Assembly (NCBI GenBank): GCA_043797735.1
Contig: JAZDPH010000022.1
Location: 1 to 7,453 of the forward strand
DNA: 7,453 nucleotides
Source of the DNA: BS750m-G77 sp043797735
GTDB lineage: Bacteria; Omnitrophota; Gorgyraeia; Gygaellales; Profunditerraquicolaceae
Reading direction: 5' to 3'
The notes beneath the pieces are model-generated. The model saw only the letters and a list, made by a program, of their open reading frames with translations, searched no databases and was not told the origin of the DNA. The position numbers and the translations under genes were made by a program. This document shows, piece by piece, positions 1-6,257 of the stretch. Numbering within the stretch: position 1 is the first letter of the stretch; the number at the start of each line of letters is the position of its first letter.

Positions 1-25
1 GATAGTGTGAGTAAGTCAATGTGCG
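1..25 (+). repeat. Direct repeat, copy 1
   Basis: These 25 nt (beginning GATAGTGTGAGTAAGTCAAT) are identical to 110-134. They form the left arm of the palindrome. Similarity continues imperfectly to about 33 (AATTTATC here against TATTTTATC at 135-143). Because the window starts exactly at the repeat, whether the repeat extends further left is unknown. Confidence 0.9.
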
Positions 26-109
26 AATTTATCCCAAGGCATATGCCAAAAATGTCGTAAGAGATTTTTGGCATGTTTATGCCAGGGGATACACTTGACT
101 TACGAACAC
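5..109. repeat. Long imperfect palindrome (MITE/ERIC-like element)
   Basis: The stretch folds on itself nearly end to end. Paired blocks from outside in: 5-8 with 106-109 (4 bp), 11-19 with 95-103 (GTAAGTCAA/TTGACTTAC, 9 bp), 21-23 with 92-94 (3 bp), 30-35 with 86-91 (TATCCC/GGGATA), 38-42 with 79-83 (GGCAT/ATGCC), and 43-53 with 64-74 (ATGCCAAAAAT/ATTTTTGGCAT). The loop is 54-63. Together these make about 38 base pairs, interrupted by a T bulge at 20, a 6-nt bulge at 24-29, a 2x2 mismatch at 36-37/84-85 and a 4-nt bulge at 75-78. No protein-coding signal or T-tract terminator accompanies it. Size and symmetry resemble non-autonomous palindromic repeats such as ERIC or Correia elements, but I cannot assign it to a named family. 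A structured RNA downstream of ftsQ is the alternative. Confidence 0.8.
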
Positions 110-132
110 GATAGTGTGAGTAAGTCAATGTG
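92..132. other. Hairpin spanning the ftsQ stop codon
   Basis: Positions 92-103 pair with 120-132 (12 bp with a T bulge at 129) and 106-109 pair with 114-117, capped by a 4-nt loop (110-113). In the minus-strand transcript this stem includes the last ftsQ codons and its stop. It competes with the longer palindrome, because 92-109 can pair with either copy of the direct repeat. No T-run follows on the minus strand, so it is not a standard intrinsic terminator for this operon. Confidence 0.6.
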
Positions 133-134
133 CG
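110..134 (+). repeat. Direct repeat, copy 2, overlapping the ftsQ stop codon
   Basis: Exact second copy of positions 1-25, with a start-to-start distance of 109 bp. It contains the ftsQ TGA (127-125 on the minus strand) and its final codons. Weaker similarity reaches about 143, then ordinary ftsQ coding sequence follows. The same arm lies in inverted orientation at 92-109. Confidence 0.9.
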
Positions 135-943
135 TATTTTATCACCGGTTTGGCAAAACGCAGGTCTATATATTTTATATTGGCCAAGTCCAATTTGCCC
201 CGCGTAATTACCCCTGCAAGAATGCTCAGTTTCCTCCTGATATTGCCTTCGCCTAACTTTACCTGGAGGCCCTCATAAGCGATGCCAGCGCTTAGCCCTT
301 TAGAAAAATCAGCAGCCTCCGGCGGAAAAAGTAAAAACAGCGTGGCATCGTTTATGGCCCTTACGTCGATTCTCTTTATTTTATAATTCTTGAATGCCCG
401 GTTTCTCTGGAATTCCCTGATGGCCTCCAGGGCCAGGGCGATTTCTTTTATGTCATAGCTCTTGCCAACGCTTGGCCCGAAGAGCTTTGTCTCCAGCCCC
501 GTAACCTGCGGCAGTTCTAACCCTTGGAGGTCAGCCGGCGCATTACAGAGAACCCCCTCCTCGTCCATAATAAAATATTTGTATAATTTAACCAAGGCGG
601 CGGGCTTGCGTTTTATAAAATAGGCAAATATCCTGTCGGGAAAAACCCTGACTAATTTAATTCTTTTGTAGTCCGGATGAAAACCCTGGATATATCTGGA
701 CTCCCTCTCTAAATTCAAGGCGAATATATTTTTTCCTTTCAGATAAGAGAGGTCAACCCCTGCGGCCTCCTTGCAGAGAACGTCCTTTATCTTAAAATAA
801 TCTGAATTTCTAAAAATTACCCAGGTATACCCTGCGATAAAGATAACGGCAAAGATGATCACAGCGCAAAATATTATAAATTTGACAGGCAGGGCCCGCC
901 TTTTCTTAAGCCTTGCCGGAAGTTTAATCTTATACTTTTTCAT
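125..943 (-). CDS. ftsQ: Cell division protein FtsQ (POTRA domain, bitopic)
   Basis: Bitopic membrane protein that links early and late divisome components (FtsB/FtsL in well-studied bacteria). The 272 residues show a short, very basic cytoplasmic tail (1-20), one transmembrane helix (about 21-44), a POTRA domain (about 49-115, starting YFKIKDV, with RVFPDRIFAYFIKRKPAA at 99-116), and a beta-rich FtsQ domain ending with the typical NIKYIDLRF strand (255-263). Sequence conservation in this family is low, so the call rests on architecture plus position between ddl and the expected ftsA. The ATG lies 14 nt inside ddl and no Shine-Dalgarno is visible, which suggests coupled translation. The last residues (KYAH) and the TGA stop lie in DNA repeated at 16-33, so the native C-terminus may have been altered by that repeat. 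No ftsA start is visible in the remaining 124 nt. Confidence 0.9.
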   Translation of the reverse strand: MKKYKIKLPARLKKRRALPVKFIIFCAVIIFAVIFIAGYTWVIFRNSDYFKIKDVLCKEAAGVDLSYLKGKNIFALNLERESRYIQGFHPDYKRIKLVRVFPDRIFAYFIKRKPAALVKLYKYFIMDEEGVLCNAPADLQGLELPQVTGLETKLFGPSVGKSYDIKEIALALEAIREFQRNRAFKNYKIKRIDVRAINDATLFLLFPPEAADFSKGLSAGIAYEGLQVKLGEGNIRRKLSILAGVITRGKLDLANIKYIDLRFAKPVIKYAH

Positions 944-1862
944 AAGCCAATTTTATCAGTTTCAGGCATAAATCCATAAAATCAATGCCTGCCTCCTTAG
1001 CCGCCTTAGGCAATAAACTCATCGCGGTCAATCCCGGAATGGTATTTAACTCTAAAACAAAAACTGAATTATCCTCGCTTAAAATCATATCCACCCGGGA
1101 ACAGCCGGAACACCCCAGGAGTTTATGCGCCGCCAGGGCCGCCTTTTTTATTTCTGCTGCCAGGCCGTCTTTGAGTACGGCCGGCAGGCGGTAATCAGTC
1201 ATGCCCGGGATATACTTGGCCTGATAATCAAAAAATCCCTTACTGGGAATTATTTCTATTACGGGGAGCGCCTCTGTGTCCAGTATTCCTACGGTCACCT
1301 CCCTGCCTTTTATATACTCTTCAATAATAACCCGCTGATCAAACCTGAATGCCGACTTTAGCGCTTGATCAAATTCTTCTTCTTTTCTTATGATCGAAAG
1401 CCCTATGCTGGAGCCGCCGTTACTGGGTTTTATAACCAAAGGAAGCTTGAGCCCATTAACATGATTGGAATAAGAATCGGAAGGCCCTTCTTTTATAACA
1501 ATATGCCGGGGGGCCTGCAGGCCATTGAGCTGGAAAATCCGGCGGGAGGCGGCCTTATCCATAGCCAGCCTGCTTGGCAGGACTCCCGAGCCGGTATAGG
1601 GAACTTTTAGCCTCTCCAAGAGCTCCTGTATCTGGCCGTCTTCCCCGAAGCGGCCGTGTAAGGCCAGGAATGCGCAATCAAGGCTTAGGGATTTTAATAA
1701 GTCTAAATTTTCCTCTGTATCGTCGGTGGTTATATCAACGGGAGAAACTTCAACTCCCGCCTGCTTTAAGGCATCACAGACCGCCCTGCCGGACTTAAGC
1801 GAAATCTCCCGCTCCGAAGAAGGCCCGCCCATTAATACGCCGATTTTACCCCTTACTGCCAT
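930..1862 (-). CDS. ddl: D-alanine--D-alanine ligase
   Basis: Cytoplasmic ATP-grasp ligase that joins two D-Ala to make the dipeptide MurF attaches to the stem. The 310 residues match the E. coli DdlB length (306). Motifs: GGPSSEREISL (12-22; E17 corresponds to the D-Ala1-binding Glu15 of DdlB), HGRFGEDG (69-76), YTGSGVLPSRLAMDK (89-103), PLVIKPSNGGSSIGLS (141-156), EEYIKGREVTVG (181-192), FFDYQAKY (210-217), RVDM (256-259) and ELNTIPGLTAMSLLP (271-285), which holds Mg-binding E271 and N273. The AKY motif keeps Tyr217, the residue that is Phe in D-Ala-D-Lac ligases, so a normal D-Ala-D-Ala product is expected. The gene sits in the cluster between murB and ftsQ, overlapping them by 10 and 14 nt, and is therefore the housekeeping copy rather than a resistance gene. 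Confidence 0.97.
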   Translation of the reverse strand: MAVRGKIGVLMGGPSSEREISLKSGRAVCDALKQAGVEVSPVDITTDDTEENLDLLKSLSLDCAFLALHGRFGEDGQIQELLERLKVPYTGSGVLPSRLAMDKAASRRIFQLNGLQAPRHIVIKEGPSDSYSNHVNGLKLPLVIKPSNGGSSIGLSIIRKEEEFDQALKSAFRFDQRVIIEEYIKGREVTVGILDTEALPVIEIIPSKGFFDYQAKYIPGMTDYRLPAVLKDGLAAEIKKAALAAHKLLGCSGCSRVDMILSEDNSVFVLELNTIPGLTAMSLLPKAAKEAGIDFMDLCLKLIKLAYEKV

Positions 1863-2734
1863 ATCTTTATCTCCGGATGCAAATTGATTTTAAAATTATT
1901 CTTTACTTCTTTCTTAATCAGATTCATTAACTTCAAAATATCCGCTGCCTGCGCATTATTGCGGTTTAATATAAAGTTGGCGTGTTTTGAGGAAACGCAG
2001 GCGCCGCCTGAGGCCCTGCCTTTTAAGCCGCATAAATCTATGAGCCTGCCGGCATATTCGCCGGAAGGATTTCTAAAGATACAGCCGGCATTTGGAAAAG
2101 AACGATCCTGACGGATATCGCGCTGCCTGCGGTAGCGCTGGATATCCCGCCTGATTTCTCCTTTGTCTCTTTTGGTGAATTTTAAGGTAGCGCCTAAAAT
2201 TATGAATTTTCCCAGGCTTGATCTACGGTAGGCAAAACCTATACTTTGCCCGGCTAAACTTTTTATCTTAGCGTTACTATCCATTACCTCTACTTTCAGC
2301 ACTACCTTTGATATCTGGCTGCCCCATGCGCCGGCATTCATATTCAGCGCTCCCCCCAAAGTACCCGGGATACCCGACAGGAATTCCCCTCCCGAAAGAT
2401 TCCTTTTAGCCGTCTGAGCGACGAGGCTGGCTATACTTGAGCCGCTAGCGGCCCGCACCAGGCGCCCCTTAAAGGTAATTTTTTTAAAAAACGGGGAGCT
2501 TAACTTTACGATAATCCTGCGCAGCCTCCTGTCGCCGGCTAAGATATTACTGCCTGCACCTATTACTAAAATAGGTATTTTATATCTTTTTGCAAGACTA
2601 ATCAACAACTTTAAATCCTGCGCGTCTTTGGGTTCAATAAAGAAATCCGCCGGGCCCCCTACGCGCAAAGTAGTATGCCTGCTTAACGGTTCGTTAACTC
2701 TTACCCTGCCTTTTAATTCTCTCCACCAATTCAT
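1853..2734 (-). CDS. murB: UDP-N-acetylenolpyruvoylglucosamine reductase MurB
   Basis: FAD enzyme that reduces UDP-GlcNAc-enolpyruvate to UDP-MurNAc with NADPH, feeding MurC. At 293 residues it fits the shorter type II MurB class (E. coli type I has 342). FAD-binding segments are SRHTTLRVGGPADFF (18-32), VIGAGSNIL (57-65) and the EFLSGIPGTLGGALNMNAGA stretch (117-136). The C-terminal substrate domain has FAYRRSS (167-173; Y169/R170 match the E. coli Tyr-Arg pair), NAGCIFRNP (215-223), LIDLCGLKG (231-239), SSKHANFILN (248-257) and LHPEIKIW (285-292), with E288 in the position of E. coli Glu325. The proton-donor position, Ser229 in E. coli, is Cys218 here. The start gives the usual short lead before the NEPLSRHTT motif. 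murB lies inside the dcw cluster here, unlike in E. coli, overlapping murC by 41 nt and ddl by 10 nt. Confidence 0.96.
   Translation of the reverse strand: MNWWRELKGRVRVNEPLSRHTTLRVGGPADFFIEPKDAQDLKLLISLAKRYKIPILVIGAGSNILAGDRRLRRIIVKLSSPFFKKITFKGRLVRAASGSSIASLVAQTAKRNLSGGEFLSGIPGTLGGALNMNAGAWGSQISKVVLKVEVMDSNAKIKSLAGQSIGFAYRRSSLGKFIILGATLKFTKRDKGEIRRDIQRYRRQRDIRQDRSFPNAGCIFRNPSGEYAGRLIDLCGLKGRASGGACVSSKHANFILNRNNAQAADILKLMNLIKKEVKNNFKINLHPEIKIWQ
1871..1874 (-). promoter_or_regulatory. Ribosome binding site of ddl
   Basis: On the minus strand GGAG lies 8 nt before the ddl ATG (1862-1860), inside the end of murB. The spacing is good and supports the annotated start. Confidence 0.65.
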
Positions 2735-4073
2735 CGCAAACCTTTGTTATGTCTCCGGCCCCCAGCGTCAAAATAAGATCACCCTCTCTTTTGAACGCGG
2801 ATACGTAACCGGCAAGTTCTTCCCTGGGGACAAAATAAACTTCTCCGGGGGCAGACTTTTTGCGTTTTTTTATCTGGCGGCATAACTGCTGCGCATCCAC
2901 CCCCTCTTCAGGCAGCTCCCCCGCCGGATAAATGTCGGTAATGATCAGGCAATCCAGCGAGTCAAAACTTTCGCAAAATTCGCCAAACAACATCCTGGTG
3001 CGGCTGTAACGATGGGGCTGGAATACCCCGATAGCCCTCTGATGAGGCAAATTCTTTGCCGCCAGTATCGTCGCCTTTATCTCCGTAGGGTGATGCGCAT
3101 AATCATCAACCACAGAGATACCCATACTGCTGAATTTAACCTCAAGCCTGCGGCGGCAGCCCCGATAACCCTTAAGCGCATTCTTAATCAGGCCTAAATC
3201 TATCCCCAGCTCAAGGCCTAAGGCAATAACGGCAAGGGAATTGCAGATATTGTGCCTGCCCCCTAAAGAAAGGGTAAATCTCTCTATGAATTTATCGCCG
3301 CGGTAACAATCAAATTCACAAGAGAGCCCCTGCAATACGATATGCTCTGGGTGAATCTGGGCTGCCGCGTCCAGCCCAAACGATACCGCCCTGTTTTTAT
3401 ATCCGGCCATAATATTTTTCAAATTCGCATCGTCAGAGCAATAAAAAACACAGCCATCCTTATTCGTCCCGGCTATGAATTTCCTGAATGCCTCAACTTC
3501 GTTTTTAAACTCCCGGTAATAATCCAGGTGTTCCCGGTCTATATTGGTGATTATGGAATATTTGGGCAGATAATGCAGAAAGGAACCGTCGGACTCATCA
3601 GCCTCGGCGACAAAAAACTCCCCCCTTCCAAAGCAGGCATTGTTATCAATGTTCTTGATAATCCCGCCTGCGGCCACAGTAGGAAAGAGCCCCGCTTCTA
3701 ATAACAGGCAGGAAACGAGGCTGGTGGTGGTAGTCTTGCCGTGGCTGCCGGCAACTGCTATAACGGACTTTCCCTGCATTAGGCGGGCAAGAGCCTCTGC
3801 TCTTTTTAACAAAGGCAGCCCCTCTTTCCTGGCCTGGCTAATCTCGGGATTATCTTCTTTGATGGCGGAAGAATAGACTACAACTTGCGCATCCGTAACG
3901 TTAGCACTCTTATGCCCGATAAAAATCTGCGCCCCTGCCCTGGCCAGGCCCATGGTGGCCTTACTCTCCTTCAGGTCAGAACCGCTTACTTTAAAACCCC
4001 GGCGCAGCAAAATCTGCGCTATTGCGCTCATTCCGATACCGCCGATGCCGATAAGATGATAGTGTTTATTCAT
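2694..4073 (-). CDS. murC: UDP-N-acetylmuramate--L-alanine ligase MurC
   Basis: Cytoplasmic Mur ligase that adds L-Ala, the first stem residue, to UDP-MurNAc using ATP. The 459 residues show all three domains. The N-terminal Rossmann domain has GIGGIGMSAIA (9-19) and GSDLKES (31-37). The central ATPase has P-loop GSHGKTTTT (109-117), EADESDGSF (157-165), TNIDREHLDYY (176-186) and GRHNICNSLAV (272-282). The C-terminal domain has DDYAHHPTEI (323-332) and FQPHRYSRT (351-359), ending with LGAGDI (437-442). The GSHGKT P-loop and DDYAHHPTEI are MurC-type signatures. The start gives the expected distance to the glycine-rich loop. No clear Shine-Dalgarno precedes it, so translation probably follows from murG, whose stop lies 8 nt inside this gene. 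The 3' end overlaps murB by 41 nt, the longest overlap in the cluster. I see no missing catalytic residue. Confidence 0.97.
   Translation of the reverse strand: MNKHYHLIGIGGIGMSAIAQILLRRGFKVSGSDLKESKATMGLARAGAQIFIGHKSANVTDAQVVVYSSAIKEDNPEISQARKEGLPLLKRAEALARLMQGKSVIAVAGSHGKTTTTSLVSCLLLEAGLFPTVAAGGIIKNIDNNACFGRGEFFVAEADESDGSFLHYLPKYSIITNIDREHLDYYREFKNEVEAFRKFIAGTNKDGCVFYCSDDANLKNIMAGYKNRAVSFGLDAAAQIHPEHIVLQGLSCEFDCYRGDKFIERFTLSLGGRHNICNSLAVIALGLELGIDLGLIKNALKGYRGCRRRLEVKFSSMGISVVDDYAHHPTEIKATILAAKNLPHQRAIGVFQPHRYSRTRMLFGEFCESFDSLDCLIITDIYPAGELPEEGVDAQQLCRQIKKRKKSAPGEVYFVPREELAGYVSAFKREGDLILTLGAGDITKVCDELVERIKRQGKS
2741..2745 (-). promoter_or_regulatory. Probable ribosome binding site of murB
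   Basis: On the minus strand AAAGG lies 6 nt before the murB ATG (2734-2732), within the murC coding sequence. It is a modest match, but it supports the upstream start that creates the 41-nt murC-murB overlap. The murB reading has no other Met until residue 132. Confidence 0.5.
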
Positions 4074-5163
4074 TTATGGATATTAGGGACAAGGCTGCAT
4101 CCGCCAGCACGTTATTGGCATCCGGCAATACAATGCCCTCGTAAGCAAGGGACATCCCCATTCTCCTCTGGGGATCCATGCTGATGGCGCCAATTGCCTC
4201 TGCTAATGCTCCTGCTTCTAATGCATCGTCTGAGATTTTAACGGCCGCCTTCTTATCTTGCAGAAATCCGGCATTTGCCTCCTGGTGCCGGTAGGCGAAA
4301 GGATAAGGCACGATTATCGCCGGCAGGCGGTAAAGAATTAATTCCGCAACTGTAGTCGCCCCGGCCCGAGAGATGGCTAAGTCCGCCGCGCTATAAGCAT
4401 ACTGCATCTGGGGCAGGAAGTTAAACAACTTAAATTTTATGCCCAGGCTGGTATACTGACAGCTTAATAGATCGAGGTTCTCTGCCCCCGATATATGGAT
4501 TACCTGAAAGCCGGATATATCAGAGAGAAGGGCTGCCGCCTTCGGGAAGGTTGCGTTAATCTTACGGCTCCCCTGGCTTCCGCCCATTACCAGTATGGTA
4601 AACTTATTATTTTCAAATCCGAAAAACCTGAGGGCTTCGGATTTATCGACGGGCCTTAACTCCTCTCTTATAGGATTACCGCTTATTATAACTTTATCCC
4701 TGCTTAGCCTTAGAAAATTCTCCGTCTCTTTAAAAGAGACGGCAATCCGGTCAGAGAACTTTGCCAATAGCCTGTTTGCCCTCCCCGGGATTACGTTTTG
4801 TTCATGAATAATGGTCTTTGCCCTGAAAAGCCACCCCAGCAATACCAAAGGAACAGAATTGAGCCCCCCGAAGCCGGCCACCACATCGGGCCTGAATTCG
4901 CAAAGAATAAGCAGGCTCTCCAGGAAACCTTTGAAAAGATTTATAAGCGCGCGCAGGTTCTTAAGGCTTAAGCCTAAACCAATCGCAGAAGTAGAAGTAT
5001 ATTTTACTTTAATCTCAGCGGGAAGAATAACGCTCTTTATACTTTTTTTCGGTAAAACCAAAAGCGCATCTACCCCGGGCGACTTTTTTTTTAACGCTGC
5101 CAGAAAGCTAAGCGCGGGAAATATATGCCCGCCGCTTGAGCCGGTGGCGACTAAAACTTTCAT
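4066..5163 (-). CDS. murG: UDP-N-acetylglucosamine--lipid I GlcNAc transferase MurG
   Basis: Peripheral membrane glycosyltransferase (GT28 family, GT-B fold) that transfers GlcNAc from UDP-GlcNAc to lipid I, giving lipid II on the cytoplasmic face. The 365 residues are normal for the family (355 in E. coli). The N-terminal half begins with a glycine-rich loop, GSSGGHIFPAL (8-18), containing the invariant His13. It continues with GFGG (97-100) and HEQNVIPGRANRLL (120-133). The C-terminal half carries GNPIRE (162-167), MGGSQGS (193-199), SRAGATTVAEL (265-275) and PAIIVPYPFAYRHQEANA (281-298), which shape the UDP-GlcNAc pocket. The first loop reads GSSGGH instead of the more common GGTGGH. Hydrophobic stretches around 72-87 and 104-113 fit the membrane-association surface. 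It overlaps ftsW by 4 nt (ATGA) with a strong Shine-Dalgarno, and its end overlaps murC by 8 nt. Confidence 0.97.
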   Translation of the reverse strand: MKVLVATGSSGGHIFPALSFLAALKKKSPGVDALLVLPKKSIKSVILPAEIKVKYTSTSAIGLGLSLKNLRALINLFKGFLESLLILCEFRPDVVAGFGGLNSVPLVLLGWLFRAKTIIHEQNVIPGRANRLLAKFSDRIAVSFKETENFLRLSRDKVIISGNPIREELRPVDKSEALRFFGFENNKFTILVMGGSQGSRKINATFPKAAALLSDISGFQVIHISGAENLDLLSCQYTSLGIKFKLFNFLPQMQYAYSAADLAISRAGATTVAELILYRLPAIIVPYPFAYRHQEANAGFLQDKKAAVKISDDALEAGALAEAIGAISMDPQRRMGMSLAYEGIVLPDANNVLADAALSLISINE

Positions 5164-6257
5164 ATAGCCTCCCTGTGGCTGCGGGAAATATTCAGCAGTA
5201 TGCCCACGCTAACCAGGTCAAAAACAAAAGAAGACCCCCCGTAACTGATAAAAGGCAGCGGCAGGCCCTTAGTAGGAAAAACGCCGCAGGAGACCCCGAT
5301 GTTGATGATTGCCTTAAGGACAATCATCAATACCAGCCCTAATGCCAGAAAATAACCGAATTGATCGGTGCTGTTCTTAATAATTTTTAAGCCCTGACGG
5401 ACAAAGATTATAAATAATACTATTACCCCCAGCGTCCCTAACAGGCCCAGTTCTTCGCCGATTATGGAAAAAATAAAATCGGTGTGCGCCGCAGGCAGGT
5501 AAAATAGTTTCTGCTTGGAGTGTCCCAGCCCCACCCCGAATACTCCGCCGGAACCCAGGGCGATTTGCGACTGGATAATCTGAAAACCGCTCCCCCTGGG
5601 ATCCAGCCAGGGATTTAAAAATGCCAGAATGCGCATCCGCCTATAGGGGACGCTGAAAATCAAAAAGTAAAGCAGCGGCAGGCCGGCTAATAATAAAGAA
5701 ACCAAGTAAGTTAGCCTTGCCCCGGCAATAAAGAGCATCAGAAATACAACCATTACCATTGCCAGGCTTGTCCCCAGATCCGGCTGTATAACTATCAGCA
5801 AAGAATATAGCCCCAGGATGAATATGGGGGGCAGGAAACCTTTGGTAAAATCCTTAATCAGACTGTGTTTGCGCGCGATAAAATCAGCGATATAGATTAT
5901 AATCGCCAGATTAGCCAACTCCGAAGGCTGGAAACTGATAAATTTAAAGCGGAACCACCGGCGCGCTCCGGAAACCTCCCGGCCTATTCCGGGGATAAGA
6001 ACCAAAATCAAGAGCAGCAATGAAAGTATTAATAAGGGCTTGGCCAAGCGCCTGATTTTTTTATAATCATAGCTCATCACCATAAAAGCAGAAAACAGCC
6101 CGATTACCAGAAAAACCAGGTGCCGTTTCAGGAAAAAGAACCCGTCGCCGTATCTCTCCCAGGCATAAATGCTGGAGGCGCTGTAAATCATCACTACGCC
6201 GATGGATATAAGGATAACGCAGACGCTGAATATATTTATCTTTGCTTTAGCTGACAT
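5160..6257 (-). CDS. ftsW: Septal SEDS peptidoglycan glycosyltransferase FtsW
   Basis: Integral membrane polymerase of the SEDS family that builds glycan strands from lipid II at the division septum, working with a class B PBP (FtsI, not in this window). The 365 residues form about ten hydrophobic segments (roughly 9-28, 45-62, 74-90, 112-127, 141-157, 163-178, 182-201, 261-285, 300-320, 338-357), with the large extracytoplasmic loop at about 203-259. SEDS signatures are GARRWF (97-102), FQPSELA (109-115), QPDLGTS (158-164), NPWLDPRGSGFQ (215-226), AHTDFIF with the conserved Asp at 260, and PLPFISYGGSS (333-343). The residue after LP is Ala rather than the usual Glu. FtsW is chosen over RodA because it sits between murD and murG in a dcw cluster. 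The cytoplasmic tails are short. The ATG lies inside the murD end (22-nt overlap). A GGGG lies 6 nt upstream of the ATG, while a better GGAGG is about 12 nt away, so translation probably depends on coupling. Confidence 0.96.
   Translation of the reverse strand: MSAKAKINIFSVCVILISIGVVMIYSASSIYAWERYGDGFFFLKRHLVFLVIGLFSAFMVMSYDYKKIRRLAKPLLILSLLLLILVLIPGIGREVSGARRWFRFKFISFQPSELANLAIIIYIADFIARKHSLIKDFTKGFLPPIFILGLYSLLIVIQPDLGTSLAMVMVVFLMLFIAGARLTYLVSLLLAGLPLLYFLIFSVPYRRMRILAFLNPWLDPRGSGFQIIQSQIALGSGGVFGVGLGHSKQKLFYLPAAHTDFIFSIIGEELGLLGTLGVIVLFIIFVRQGLKIIKNSTDQFGYFLALGLVLMIVLKAIINIGVSCGVFPTKGLPLPFISYGGSSFVFDLVSVGILLNISRSHREAI
5168..5173 (-). promoter_or_regulatory. Ribosome binding site of murG
   Basis: On the minus strand GGGAGG stands 4 nt before the murG ATG (5163-5161), inside the last codons of ftsW. 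It is the clearest Shine-Dalgarno match in the window. It supports this start, which shares the ATGA stop/start overlap with ftsW. Confidence 0.75.

Noticed and set aside
16..42. Eight-codon minus-strand ORF (MPWDKFAH) in the repeat
   Set aside because: It is too short, has no ribosome binding site, and lies inside a palindrome. It is useful only for showing the shared frame with the ftsQ end.
38..83. Intrinsic terminator after ftsQ
   Set aside because: The stem is strong but no T-run follows it on the minus strand; the A/T runs are inside the stem.
95..128. TTGACT as a -35 promoter element, on either strand
   Set aside because: At 17 nt spacing the -10 positions read TCGTAA (minus) and GAGTAA (plus), neither close to TATAAT. 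The hexamer is part of the palindrome arm.
1..134. CRISPR-like pair of 25-nt repeats
   Set aside because: There are only two copies, the 84-nt gap is too long for a spacer, and the gap itself contains an inverted copy of the repeat. A palindromic element explains it better.
68..256. Plus-strand reading frame of 62 codons
   Set aside because: It runs from the palindrome into antisense ftsQ and has no recognisable protein features.
1180..1194. 15-nt sequence GCCGGCAGGCGGTAA shared with 4319-4333
   Set aside because: Both copies encode Tyr-Arg-Leu-Pro-Ala on the minus strand, in ddl and murG. Coincident codon choice explains the match.
3342..3701. Plus-strand open frame of 119 codons opposite murC, with similar ones at 4811-5167 and 7083-7448
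   Set aside because: These are antisense shadows of well-supported mur genes, and their composition looks like translated complement rather than protein.
4058..4065. GATAGTGT, matching the first bases of the 5' repeat, at the murC start
   Set aside because: It is only eight bases, inside conserved murC coding sequence (encoding His-Tyr-His), with no further similarity.
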